Source: Anthopleura xanthogrammica (lineage: Eukaryota > Cnidaria > Anthozoa > Actiniaria > Actiniidae). Taken from it: a DNA stretch of 64,000 bases. The notes beneath the pieces were generated by a model, which was given only the letters and a program-made list of their open reading frames with translations, did not search any database and was not told the DNA's origin. Numbering within the stretch: the first letter of the stretch is position 1; each line of letters starts with the position of its first letter. Position numbers and translations under genes: made by a program. Positions 41,717 to 54,029 of this stretch are shown here, piece after piece. The stretch lies in assembly GCA_964019055.1 (NCBI GenBank), contig OZ025210.1, positions 436,501-500,500 on the forward strand. The letters run 5' to 3'.

Positions 41717-43837
41717 CTTCGTTTTACCCTATTCTGTCAACCCGGCTCAAACTTGTTTACTTTATACTGACGAGATCGAGCCTGCAAGAGTCAAGTTTTA
41801 TGTTTCAATTTAAATCATCTCATAATACAGAAATGACAATAAAATGTCCAAGTCATCGACGTGCATGCCTGGGCTTGTTTTGTGTCTTACGGAAAAACCA
41901 GTCAAGCGTCGAAAGAAAAATCGTCTCGAAAATGTCGCTACTCAAATTTGAATTAACATCAAAATTTCATTTAAATCTATGACAGATTTACCTAATTTTT
42001 CCGGGAATTCATTTCTATATCTTCTGTTATTTAGTTTGTGGTTTTAATGTAGTAATAAATAGTGCCAAATCATCATTTCTGAGAAACATTTTATTGTATT
42101 GTTTACGGTTGCGTGACTGAGAAAAATCTCGCGTGGGAAAACTCGTCAATTGTGTACTTTACCGCGAAAATAAAGTACTTTCACGAGCTTGTTAAGATAA
42201 AATACATTATGGCCCCAAGAATGTGAAAATCAATGAAGAAATCGAGAAATTTGTATATTCTGTGTTGGTTTAGATGTTACAGAATATTCTTCATAAAACT
42301 ATCTTGTGTTACCTTGTGTTGTTGAGCATCAAAAGCCGGTTGTCGTTCGGCGTTCGGGTATTTACCTCAACTCTTTCACTTTCGACTCCTTCACACTTGT
42401 TTAGACTAATAAACAAATACTCTACATCCAAGGTTTTATATTTTTTAGGGTTAAAGCTAAAGCAAAAAAGACAGGCAGTTCTTGGCGATCAAAGACCCCA
42501 GCACCTGCTATCAGCTGTCAAATGGCTTTGTACGACGCTTTTGTGTTTGTACAAGCTGTATTGATATTGTCGTGAAAATCCGTGCAAAATTTCTTCAGAA
42601 AATTCAAATCTAGAGTACTGAATCCCAGGAGCCAGAAGAGAGATCCAGGCGGAGATGAGAGTTGACGTAGTTTGAATTCTTCACCAACAGGTTGGTTTAA
42701 ACTTGCCCGAATATTATATCAAAGAATGCTCAAGTCAGTATTAAAACCCCATGACGTCATTATCGATTATGTCATTAACCACAGGGAACCCAATTCTAGA
42801 GTAACCAAGAACTTCCCCTGCTCAAAGGGAAAGTTATAGTCTTTGGCTGCTCTCCAATTCACGTCTTTTAGGTATTCGAGTATCATTTTAGCCGATTTTG
42901 GATGATAAACGAATAATTTATAGTTGGAGCTCGAGCTTGAGTGCTGAACCGGGGATGTCCCAAGCTGAGCTGACACACCCAGCTGGATCCAAAAACAAAA
43001 CTAAAAATAAAAGCATGATTTTGTTATCTAAGGTATATATTGGAAATCTTTAACGCTTTTTTCCTGTATTTTTACTGTCGCTGTTTCGTTACCAAGGATT
43101 AAGGTTTAGGCAAAAAAATAATAATTTCGTAGTTTGCTTCAGTGGGACGGCCGGAAGTGTGTAGAGGCTTAATTTGCTGAAATATTATTACGAAATATTT
43201 CAGTTAGTTAAAACACTGTCGAAAGCTTTCGATAATCTTAGTATTTGATGCGATGTCATCTTTTCTGCCAATAGAAAACGTTGGTAACATCACTTATTTA
43301 CGGACAAGGATTTCCCATGGGGAAGGGGGTTACTCCCCTTTGACCTCGACACGTTATCCCTCCCTCCATAGGCCCTCCCATCACACGTGGGAAAACGATG
43401 GTAACGTAACTTGTTTACGGACAAGGATTTCCAATGGGGAAGGGGGCTACTCTCCTTTGACCTCGACGAATTACCCCTCCCTCCCTCCCCTCACACGTGG
43501 CAATTTAGCTCCCAATCGTCCCTGTTTTTTTAAGGTAACAAGGCTGTCGCTAACACACCCCTTTTTACGATGAACCATTCTGTTACTTACAACGTGCCTT
43601 TATTTGCTTGACGAGTTTCTGATGAAAATGATTGCCTCCTTATTTAATTACCAGCTTGTACCCAGGCCTTTCTCTCTCTCCATGTTGATGGATAGAATGG
43701 GAACGAGGATGCACTTTCGAGTGCTGTAAAACATGAATTTTGTTTCTATTATACACATTTTTACACTGGCTCTGACCTCCAGTGCACAAATAAAACTCCA
43801 ATACTATGTACAGTACAAGAACTTTCTCTTTAGCAGA
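41717..43837. other. Region upstream of the CDK inhibitor and downstream of XRRA1
   Basis: No exon was supported. It holds the presumed promoter of the inhibitor and the 3' UTR of XRRA1. A 117-base tandem duplication sits at 43274-43500. Confidence 0.55.
43274..43500. repeat. 117-bp tandem duplication
   Basis: The segment GAAAACGTTGGTAACATCAC starting at 43274 recurs as GAAAACGATGGTAACGTAAC at 43391, and both copies run on through TTTACGGACAAGGATTTCC, AATGGGGAAGGGGG and CCTTTGACCTCGAC to TCACACGTGG. Several substitutions and small indels separate the copies. The shared short CACGTG E-boxes are visible. Confidence 0.88.
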
Positions 43838-46800
43838 TTAAATTCTACCATCTAATCTTTGTTTAAATTTCGCAAGTTCATTAAGGACTTGTCTCTCTTC
43901 CTCTAAGAATGATGAGCCGAGTGATTCCACTTCGGAAGGCTCTCGGACAAGCTCGGGTTTAAAAATCCGACGAGCCTCGGAGGCCGGTCGGAGGGACTTC
44001 ATACGAACTTCGTTGTATTTGGCTTGAACCTGAAAAAGCAAACGTTTCTTTTGGTTATGCACAGATTCTTGTATTTGCAGCCATTAGGATCCCTACATCA
44101 AAATGAAAGATTTGATGGGATGCGTTCAGTGATCCAAGAACTAGGACTGGGCTACCTGTGTTCAATGGTCCGTTGAAAAAGATGTACACGGTTCTAATTC
44201 TCCCGTTCATTTCCCATTTACTTCCCATTCATTTAAATCTTACCTCATCTAGTAGTTCTTTGGCTTTCGGGAACTGCTTGCGTAGCTTAGGATCTTTATG
44301 GTAATCTTCGATAACATTTGCTACATGACAAACGAATGAAAGAATAGATAAGAAAATGGCTGAGATAATGGTGGTGATAACAACGATGGTGGTGATAACA
44401 ATGATGGTGGTGATAACAACGATGGTGGTGATAACAATGATGATGGTCATGCTGATGATCATGATAGTACTGATAGTAACAACAATGATTTTTTTTATTG
44501 TAATAATCGTTACCTAAATTTGATTCTATAATTTTGTTTTCCATTCTCATTTTATCCAGTAGTTTACTCATCTCCTCCACTTTGCTTTGCCGAGATTCTT
44601 TAGGTTTTGGTTCAACCTGAAAAACAAAGAAAATACAATTCTCAAAATGAGTGAACGAATTCTGTCATCAAGAAAGCTGTCAACCTCAAAAGGGAAATTT
44701 GCCGGATACAATAATTATATACATCTTTGGTCGGTAATTTTAGGGTTTCAGCGACGCTTCGCCTTCTACTGATTCAGTGAATAATTGTTAAATAGAACAC
44801 GTTGTAGGTCATCGTCGTCTATTCCTTACCTTTTTCTTGGTAGGTTTTTCCTTATAATTCCCTTGTGATTCTGTAAACACTAACGGATGCTGAAGAGTAT
44901 ACTGTAAAGACCGCACACTCTCTTGTATCCCTTTAGGTATTATAATATCCGGGTCGTTCTCGTCTACATCGAGTAGGTCTTCATACCCCTTGTATTTTGT
45001 TTCTACACTGAATGGACGATCCGGATGTTGATGTTTGGCTTTCCTGGATCTCTTCTTTCTTGACCGTGGGGTTTCTTTGTTTGCGGGTGTTTCTAAGGAT
45101 TCTGGTTCGTCAACCTTTGAATAGGGTCATGCATTGAGTTAGAGTCTAATAAATCAGTAAGGCCTGAAGTGAACTTTAGTTTATCACTATCAAAAATAAA
45201 TAATATACGAGAATATACTAGAGAGTATTACTTTATGACGATATAGTGCGGCAGTGCAGTCCATACGGATGAAAAAAATATGGTTCTTTTTGCGCAACAT
45301 TGTTGCGTTGTAAGGTGCGCAGCAAACGCTGCTCGAATTAACAATACGCGCGCAACAAATTGCTTGAAATAGAAGCTATCTTTTCACTTTGTAATATCGA
45401 AATTAATTGCGTGAGGAGTAGTTATACGAACAACATTTGCTCTTCAACTTATAACACAACTATGTCAGGTATTCCCGCACCTTTAAGGCTATTTAGAATT
45501 GTACCTGAGTCATAAAGAATCCTTCATCTGTCTGCGACTTCTCATTGCCCGATGCCGCTTCGTGTTTCCTCGTGGTCGTAGTATCAGCACTAGAAGTAGC
45601 CTCTCCCGTAGTTTTAACCTCCTCATTTTCCACACTTTCTCTTTCGGGACTCGTATGTCTAGGCTCAGGGGGGACACTCCTAGATCTACTGTCTGTCTTC
45701 CGGGTTTTAGTGTGTCTGTCTGCCATATCAGGAGCCGTTGATAGCTGTCTGGGTGTAACGGGACGACTATGATGTCGTCTACGTGTCCCTGAAGGGGCTG
45801 ATATAGGGGGTAGGGGTCTTGCGTGTGGCCCTACATATGAGATGGCCTCTGGTTTGGAAGGACTTTCCAGCATCAAGAAATCTCGTTTCCTTGGTGCTGG
45901 TGGTAAGGTATCATCCACCTGGGGAAACACAATAGTGGAGCAACTTAGAAGAACCATACACAGGCATTTATTTATTTGCTTATGGGACAAGATATTAATT
46001 CCACTTTGTGAACCATGGTTGAAGTGTGCCATCTCTCACAGTTGTGGTCATGGGTTTAAACAACATGACTTGCCATACATGGCTCTTCTGTGAGGTTTGC
46101 TCCTCCTGCACTACAGATATCACTACATTCACTAACCTTTCTGTATTGAGCAACATTTGATAGTTTAACATGATGCTTGGGTCGTTTTACTGGTTTCTGC
46201 CTGAAGATCCTTACACCTTTCAGTTTACCCAGCCGTATGGAGAGAAGGGGTGGGTCACCCTTGAAGGCGGTGGTCAAAGGGTTACCCCATATTACTAGTT
46301 CCTTAATGCGTGGCCAGCCAGCGACTGCAAACAGACCCTCTTCTTCAAACACCATGTTGTTTGCAAGGTTTAGATGGAGTAGGGATGGGAATGGCAGTGG
46401 TGGATTGTACTTGTCTCCTGCCAATGAAAATGAAAAAATGAATGAAAAAATGAATAAAGAAATGGCTGATCAATTCACTAGATATGAAGGAGATGAATGA
46501 AATATGATATTAATTTTCCTTTTGTTTCCCTTACCTAAGAGAGATGCATCTTCAGTTAATGTGCTTGAACGATGTCTCATTCCCATTTCATCTTTATCAT
46601 CACCAGGCAGTTTCTTACTCAACATCTCATCAACTTCATCAAGTACCAGGTCATCTTTGTCAGCTTCAGGAGTGTCTTTCCCTTCCACTTCCCTCTCTTC
46701 CTCTATCTTCTTTTCATTTTGTTCAATATTTCTTTCCTTTGCAGTTTCTTTTTCTTTTTGAACTGAGATGCGATCTTCACTCTGTCTTACTCTGGCTCCA

Positions 46801-49800
46801 AGAAGTCGTAGATGTGGAATAGAGGCAATTTCATTGTTTTCCAAATTTAGGTATTTTAGCCTAGAGAGAAATTAGGTATAGCAGAATATGAAAATGTTAA
46901 ATTCAATTAAAAAGATCCAAGCATCAACCAGCAGACCTTCTAACCCCTTGTACCACACTAGGCTAGTGTATTTTATCCCCAAAGGTTCCCATGATGCATC
47001 ACAAATACAAAAGTTACTAGTTAAGTTAGCACCTCAGCACAGAGCAGTAGCACTTTTTCATCCTCCACTCCCACTACCCCCAAGGTATCCCATGATGCAC
47101 TAAAAACATAAATTTTGCTCAGGTATTTGAAGACAGCAGGCTTACCTTCTTAGACCAGCAAGGCTGGAAAATGTTGAAATATCAGTAAGTTCATTGTTGT
47201 CCAGAAAGAGATTTTCCAGGCTGCTAAAACGAACTCTTTTATCTTCAGATTCAACAGTTCCTGACCTAAGAAATATATTCAAAAAAAGCCATATAATTAT
47301 AGAAAATATATTGTTTGGTGAGTGTTTTTCTCTCCAATGGTTTGGCCATGAGCTATCATTATGATAGCAAGATGTATTAGTAAATGAATATATACTCACA
47401 AAGTGATCCCAGTGATTGCACGATAGGTCCTCGCCATCTCTATTGGCAATCTTTTTATTTCATTTCCTAAAAATGCATGGATTTAATAACTAGTTTAATG
47501 TGAGATTCAGGAATCTTGGAGAGGATTGAGCTCACAGGGGTGCAGGGGGTGGGAACTATAGGCTGAGCCACCATATATTACTATAATCCCAACATTTTCA
47601 ATGTTCAGCCCCCCTTTAGTCATATCACTTTCTTTAATGCATGTCCAGATCCAGGGGGAGTAAAACAAAGTTTCTTATGAAAGTCCTTTAGCAACTCTTC
47701 CTCAACATCTCTGCACACTACATTAATAAATCCAACTTGATTACCTGTGAGGTGTAGCGTTTTCAAGCAAGGTAGTAAGCCCAAGTCTAAGATATCTTCT
47801 GATGTGACTCTGTTGTATGATAAGTCTAGCTTCTCAAGGTAGAGAAAGTCATGAGGTTCTAGTCTGATGCTTCCAGATATGTTATTGAGCGGCATCTCTA
47901 GTTCTCGTAGTGATATAAAGTTCTTGAAGGCATCTAAAGCAAGGGATATATTAATAATCATACAACTTTGTTACTATGGAATATTGAATTGCTCAGGGAA
48001 AATGCTTTGAATTGAAAATGACATGCAGCATAAACATGATGATGATTGTAATGATGACTATGATGATGATGATAAGGATGATGATGATGCACAATGAAGA
48101 TGTAACACTTAACATTGATTCAATAAAATATATACTTTACAGGAAAATCTAATGATACTACAGTACTCACTGAAAGGTAAATGATTATCACCAGCGTCCA
48201 CATGAACAACATTATCGAACAAAAGAAAATCATCCTCTGAAACCTAAGAAACAAAGAACCAAAAACATTACAAAATGTTACTGTTGTAAGCGACCACCTT
48301 GGGAAATTGAAAAACAGGCTGGTCACTAATGAAATGGGCTCTCATAAGGGGCAATGCAAATGGGGTTTCAAAATGGTAGTTGTAACTAGAGCTGGTCACC
48401 TACGAGTGTGGTCACAAGGAGAGTTTTGACTGTATATGTACGACATGTAGTTTACTGCGATTCTCAATATTCTGTGAACTCGATAGTTGCAAGTTGTCCA
48501 TCGGAATTTGGTTTTTCACTGCCGCTGGTCAAAAATATAAAAGGTACTGACTGATAAGTTTTGATTGACAGCAACGAAAAACCAATTTCACATTAAGCCG
48601 TTGAAATGCCTGAGTTCATAGAATATTGAGAATCACAGTAACAAAACATACATTGTATATAACAACCCACCCCCTCTCATTAATGGAAGGGGATCGACAT
48701 GTACCCCCAGGAGGAAATTAAAGAAATGGAAAGTAAAGAAATCATCTCAATTTCTGTTTAAAGTTTTTGGGCTGACTAAATCATCCTGTGATTTGTGCTT
48801 TCTTCAACCAGATGCCATCATGACTGGCCAAGGTAATAATTGGTGTGGTTCTATTACAGTATGAATTGAAAAACCGTGGACACCGGAAATATTTCAGAAA
48901 TCGTGTATCGTTCGTTGAACAATCTGAAGCAATTTTTTAACTGCGAGAAGTTCGACTGATATTTTCTCTTAATTCTTTATTCTATTATTCACACCGAACG
49001 CATTTCATTTCACTAGTACTATCCTCAATTGTGCGTAAATATTTTACGGTGTTCAGCTTACCCATGAGATTAATATCGCCCTGGACCCCCACAGTTGCCA
49101 CATATACAACATTGCCTGGCTGCGTAACCAGTGTGGTTGGTCCTTGTAGTGTAGTGGTTAACACGTCGGACTAGTATACCGAAACCGTGGGTTCGAGTCC
49201 TGCCAAGGGCATATGATATTTTCTCTTAATTCTTGATTTGTAGTCGGATAAACTTCTTGTAGTTAGAAAGTCGTTTCTGATTGTTCAACAAACAATAAAC
49301 GATTTCTGAAATATTTCTAGGTGCCCACAGTTTTTTTATTCGTACTGTAACAAACTAAAATATACCAGGCACTGAAGATGCCGAAAACATTAATACTAAC
49401 CTCTGACAGGTCATTGCCGCTGATGTTTATGGAACACAAATCAGATGGGTCTTCTACATAAAATTTTCTCATCTGTAAATTTGCAGAAGTGTAATTATAA
49501 TAAGAAACAAAATTGAAACATTCTCCATGAAATGTACAGTACTTCTTGGTTCTGAAATTAGAATATCATATTCTTGAAATATTTGATGTCTCAGCGAACA
49601 AGGAAGAAGGAATATTTTATTGATTGACAGTGTTAATTTGTCAATGTCTTGTGTACTGGAACAACTGACATATTTGGCAAAGACAACACTACACAGGCAC
49701 ATGTGTGTACACTTTCGCCTTCGAGTTTAGCACCCTGATCAGGAAGTTCACGTCACATTTTCTTAATATGAGGAAGACGTTATATACTTGAAAAGTTTGG

Positions 49801-50820
49801 CACAGATCCCATCACCTTCAGATCACGTGCTATTTGCAAAATCAGATCAGAAATTGGAGTCTTAGTTTTATACAAAGTTCCCTAATTTTTTACTCATGAC
49901 TGTAAAATATACTAGAAGTATATGCCATAAACATTATTAGGAAATGGTTAGGAATGAAACTCCATCGATAATGTGGCTCCTGAGATGCTAACACTACGGA
50001 TATCATGGTGTATACACATGCCATGCTTGCTGTGACGACGCCATGTGCTGTGATTTTCACATTCATATGAAACCAACAGGGGGTAAATCTAAGGGGTTTC
50101 AGTTGAACTAATTACATGGCAATATCTCATGATTAATGTCTAAAATTTTAATCTCCAGAAGTAAAACAGTAAGCATTTCGCAAATGAACGACATTTCTTT
50201 GAGACTTAAATTTGGAATAAACTGATTTTCAAACCCAAGACCACCAATCTAACATCTCCTATCTTTGGCAGCCATAGCTCTCTCACCTCCTCCCTTCAAA
50301 CACACACACGCACCCAAACATTTGATGCACCCAACATGAAAGTTGTATTACGTTATAATCTCTAAAATAACAAAAGATGAAGGCTGCCACAGACTTGTGC
50401 ACAACTTTCTTTGAGACTGGCATCCTCATCAAAACATTTGAGCAGTTTTCGTAAGAGTGGGAAATGGTCTACGAAAACTGCTCTATTTATAACTATTGTT
50501 AAAAACAACACATAACTCATGTATTCAGGTTCCTTAATTTTTGCTAAATCTGTCCAAGGTTGTATTGTATCACATCTTCGATCAGTTGAATGACTTACCA
50601 AGTAAAATCCATCAAGCTTCTTTGCTCTCTCTTGGAACAGTTCAGGGCTTTGTCGCTTCCTCATCAGGCTTGCATCAGGTACAATCTGTTGCACCGGTTC
50701 ATTACTGAGGACAGCTTTGAAGCGCCGTCTCTGCTCGGCTCTATAGGCAACCAGCCATGCACCCCCTAAATGGATAAACATGACAAAAACAATAACAATG
50801 AAGATAGTTTATTAAAACAA

Positions 50821-50862
<42 letters not shown>

Positions 50863-53089
50863 CATTATCATTATCATTATCATTATCATTATCATTATCA
50901 TTATCATTATCATTATCATTATCATTATCATTATCATTATCATTATCATTATCATTATCATTATCATTATCATTATCATTATCATTATCATTATCATTAT
51001 CATTATCATTATCATTATCATTATCATTATCATTATCATTATCATTATCATTATCATTATCATTATCATTATCATTATCATTATCATTATCATTATCATT
51101 ATCATTATCATTATCATTATCATTATCATTATCATTATCATTATCATTATCATTATCATTATCATTATCATTATCATTATCATTATCATTATCATTATCA
51201 TTATCATTATCATTATCATTATCATTATCATTATCATTATCATTATCATTATCATTATCATTATCATTATCATTATCATTATCATTATCATTATCATTAT
51301 CATTATCATTATCATTATCATTATCATTATCATTATCATTATCATTATCATTATCATTATCATTATCATTATCATTATCATTATCATTATCATTATCATT
51401 ATCATTATCATTATCATTATCATTATCATTATCATTATCATTATCATTATCATTATCATTATCATTATCATTATCATTATCATTATCATTATCATTATCA
51501 TTATCATTATCATTATCATTATCATTATCATTATCATTATCATTATCATTATCATTATCATTATCATTATCATTATCATTATCATTATCATTATCATTAT
51601 CATTATCATTATCATTATCATTATCATTATCATTATCATTATCATTATCATTATCATTATCATTATCATTATCATTATCATTATCATTATCATTATCATT
51701 ATCATTATCATTATCATTATCATTATCATTATCATTATCATTATCATTATCATTATCATTATCATTATCATTATCATTATCATTATCATTATCATTATCA
51801 TTATCATTATCATTATCATTATCATTATCATTATCATTATCATTATCATTATCATTATCATTATCATTATCATTATCATTATCATTATCATTATCATTAT
51901 CATTATCATTATCATTATCATTATCATTATCATTATCATTATCATTATCATTATCATTATCATTATCATTATCATTATCATTATCATTATCATTATCATT
52001 ATCATTATCATTATCATTATCATTATCATTATCATTATCATTATCATTATCATTATCATTATCATTATCATTATCATTATCATTATCATTATCATTATCA
52101 TTATCATTATCATTATCATTATCATTATCATTATCATTATCATTATCATTATCATTATCATTATCATTATCATTATCATTATCATTATCATTATCATTAT
52201 CATTATCATTATCATTATCATTATCATTATCATTATCATTATCATTATCATTATCATTATCATTATCATTATCATTATCATTATCATTATCATTATCATT
52301 ATCATTATCATTATCATTATCATTATCATTATCATTATCATTATCATTATCATTATCATTATCATTATCATTATCATTATCATTATCATTATCATTATCA
52401 TTATCATTATCATTATCATTATCATTATCATTATCATTATCATTATCATTATCATTATCATTATCATTATCATTATCATTATCATTATCATTATCATTAT
52501 CATTATCATTATCATTATCATTATCATTATCATTATCATTATCATTATCATTATCATTATCATTATCATTATCATTATCATTATCATTATCATTATCATT
52601 ATCATTATCATTATCATTATCATTATCATTATCATTATCATTATCATTATCATTATCATTATCATTATCATTATCATTATCATTATCATTATCATTATCA
52701 TTATCATTATCATTATCATTATCATTATCATTATCATTATCATTATCATTATCATTATCATTATCATTATCATTATCATTATCATTATCATTATCATTAT
52801 CATTATCATTATCATTATCATTATCATTATCATTATCATTATCATTATCATTATCATTATCATTATCATTATCATTATCATTATCATTATCATTATCATT
52901 ATCATTATCATTATCATTATCATTATCATTATCATTATCATTATCATTATCATTATCATTATCATTATCATTATCATTATCATTATCATTATCATTATCA
53001 TTATCATTATCATTATCATTATCATTATCATTATCATTATCATTATCATTATCATTATCATTATCATTATCATTATCATTATCATTATC

Positions 53090-53148
<59 letters not shown>

Positions 53149-53566
53149 GAAATCATGAAAGTGATAAAAGAGGTCTAGAACTTACAATGGACACCTTCCA
53201 TGAGTTTTGAATACAAATTTATAACCATTTATGCATGTATTTTGGCTATTCAACTTACTTAATAAATTCAAACGATTTGAACAAAATTAACTTATCACTT
53301 CTTATTTAAATTTCCCCAGCAACAACAGAAGAATTCAATGTCATTCTGACTTCCCAAGGAAATTAACTCCACTTGTCAAACCTCTAATCATAATCCTTTA
53401 AGTATATGGCTTTATTAATTAAGTTAGGTGATGTTTTGTGCCTTTAAAAGATTAGAAAAAGAGCCATACCTTCGTCAACTCTGCGGTAGTTAGCCAAACT
53501 ACGGACAGGGAAACATTGGCTTGAAAAACCAGTTGAAAAACCATCGCTATTGCTGTACTGTGTCAT
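43838..53566 (-). CDS. XRRA1: XRRA1-like leucine-rich-repeat protein
   Basis: Fourteen exons join in frame on the minus strand: 53566-53470, 50765-50599, 49472-49401, 48243-48171, 47933-47745, 47466-47400, 47265-47146, 46860-46535, 46417-46137, 45918-45505, 45114-44830, 44616-44514, 44320-44244, 44029-43838 (820 residues; human XRRA1 is about 790). The N-terminus has CFPVRSL and GAWLVAYRAEQRRRFK, matching XRRA1. LRRs run through exons 3-9 (for example LEKLDLSYNRVTS, LENLFLDNNELTD, LKYLNLENNEIAS, LLHLNLANNMVF and ELVIWGNPLTTA). Exon 8 adds a long Glu/Lys/Asp-rich insertion between LRRs. Exons 10-14 are low complexity, basic and coiled-coil-like. The vertebrate protein is named for altered expression on X-ray exposure and has no firm molecular role. 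Intron 1 holds 380 copies of a hexamer. Confidence 0.9.
44345..44465. repeat. Tandem GTGATAACAACGATGGTG-type repeat, XRRA1 intron 12
   Basis: About four copies of a 24-base segment built from GGTGGTGATAACAA(C/T)GATG, followed by GATGAT. It lies just upstream of exon 13 on the plus strand and is non-coding. Confidence 0.85.
48450..48642. mobile_element. MITE-like inverted-repeat element, XRRA1 intron 4-side
   Basis: Ends of about 31 bases (TACTGCGATTCTCAATATTC at the left; GAATATTGAGAATCACAGTA at the right) are inverted repeats with two or three mismatches. About 130 bases of unique filler lie between. It is noncoding. It sits in the intron between exons 3 and 4, about 210 bases from a second inverted-repeat element. 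Confidence 0.72.
48854..49350. mobile_element. Inverted-repeat element carrying a tRNA-like sequence
   Basis: The left arm starts TTACAGTATGAATTGAAAAA and continues through ACACCGGAAATATTTCAGAA to TTGAACAATC. The right arm is the reverse complement over about 72 bases with some ten mismatches (ending TACTGTAA at 49350). Inside, GATATTTTCTCTTAATTCTT occurs as a direct repeat at about 48959 and 49215, flanking the tRNA-like segment at 49140-49211. The element has no protein coding. Target duplication is unclear because the ends are themselves palindromic. It lies in XRRA1 intron 3. Confidence 0.72.
49140..49211 (+). tRNA. tRNA-like gene or pseudogene (anticodon loop reads AGT)
   Basis: 72 bases fold as a cloverleaf: acceptor GTCCTTG with CAAGGGC, D stem GTGT/ACAC, anticodon stem TCGGA/ACCGA with one A-A mismatch, loop CTAGTAT, T stem GTGGG/CCTGC, T loop TTCGAGT. 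A box TAGTGTAGTGG and B box GGTTCGAGTCC are intact. There is no intron and a T run follows soon after. By position the anticodon would be AGT (Thr), but the stem mismatch and its place inside an inverted-repeat element suggest a tRNA-derived mobile sequence rather than a working gene. Confidence 0.5.
50839..53118. repeat. Perfect hexanucleotide array, 380 copies of CATTAT, XRRA1 intron 1
   Basis: 2280 bases of CATTAT without one visible interruption, flanked on both sides by short TAT runs (50820-50838 and 53119-53148). On the XRRA1 sense strand each unit contains TGATAA, a perfect match to the WGATAR consensus for GATA-family factors. The long poly-His-Tyr and poly-Met-Ile frames are artefacts of this period-6 sequence. 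It lies between exons 1 and 2. Confidence 0.98.
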
Positions 53567-54029
53567 TATTTTGCAGTTAACGAATACTATATAGAATAAA
53601 GATCCCAAAGAGTTGTAGAAACTTGTCACTTTTATCTTTTAAATAGAATTTTTAGGTGGATAAACGACGCCATCTCAACAAGAAACTATCCACAAGGCAG
53701 CCGCCATATTGCTTTCCATGTTGCTATAACAACTAGTCAAAAAAGGTAAAAATTCTTCGCACCAGGGGAGGGATTGGGAAGTAAATTTCTCCAGGGAGGG
53801 TACAGTAAATTTGAAATCCCCTCAAAACACCTAAATATTCTACTCTTCATCTTATAAAATATTCTGACGACTAAGACGAGTAAATTAAAGGTTTTTAATT
53901 CAGAAATTTTGCGATATTCTTGGAAAAAAAGATGTTAAAAGTAAGAAATGTGAAATGAAGCATTTCCCCGACCCCTCCCCAGAGAGATTGTTGAGGACGT
54001 GGTTACACGGCATTGGCTTCTATTCCAAG
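53567..54029. promoter_or_regulatory. Divergent promoter of XRRA1 and UGGT
   Basis: Only 463 bases separate the start codons of XRRA1 (minus) and UGGT (plus). On the minus strand are AGATGGCG (53668-53675) and ATATGGCGGC (about 53699-53708). On the plus strand AAGATGGCGGC overlaps the UGGT start. These match the YY1 motif that often sits at transcription or translation starts of housekeeping genes. No TATA box is seen. The bidirectional use is inferred from spacing. Confidence 0.65.

Noticed and set aside
45493..46032. Plus-strand frames over XRRA1 exons 8-10
   Set aside because: Antisense shadows of a gene whose minus-strand exons have proper splice sites and homology.
50770..53178. An 802-residue His-Tyr frame and a 767-residue Met-Ile frame
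   Set aside because: Both are period-6 artefacts of the CATTAT array inside XRRA1 intron 1. Exons on either side join in frame without it.
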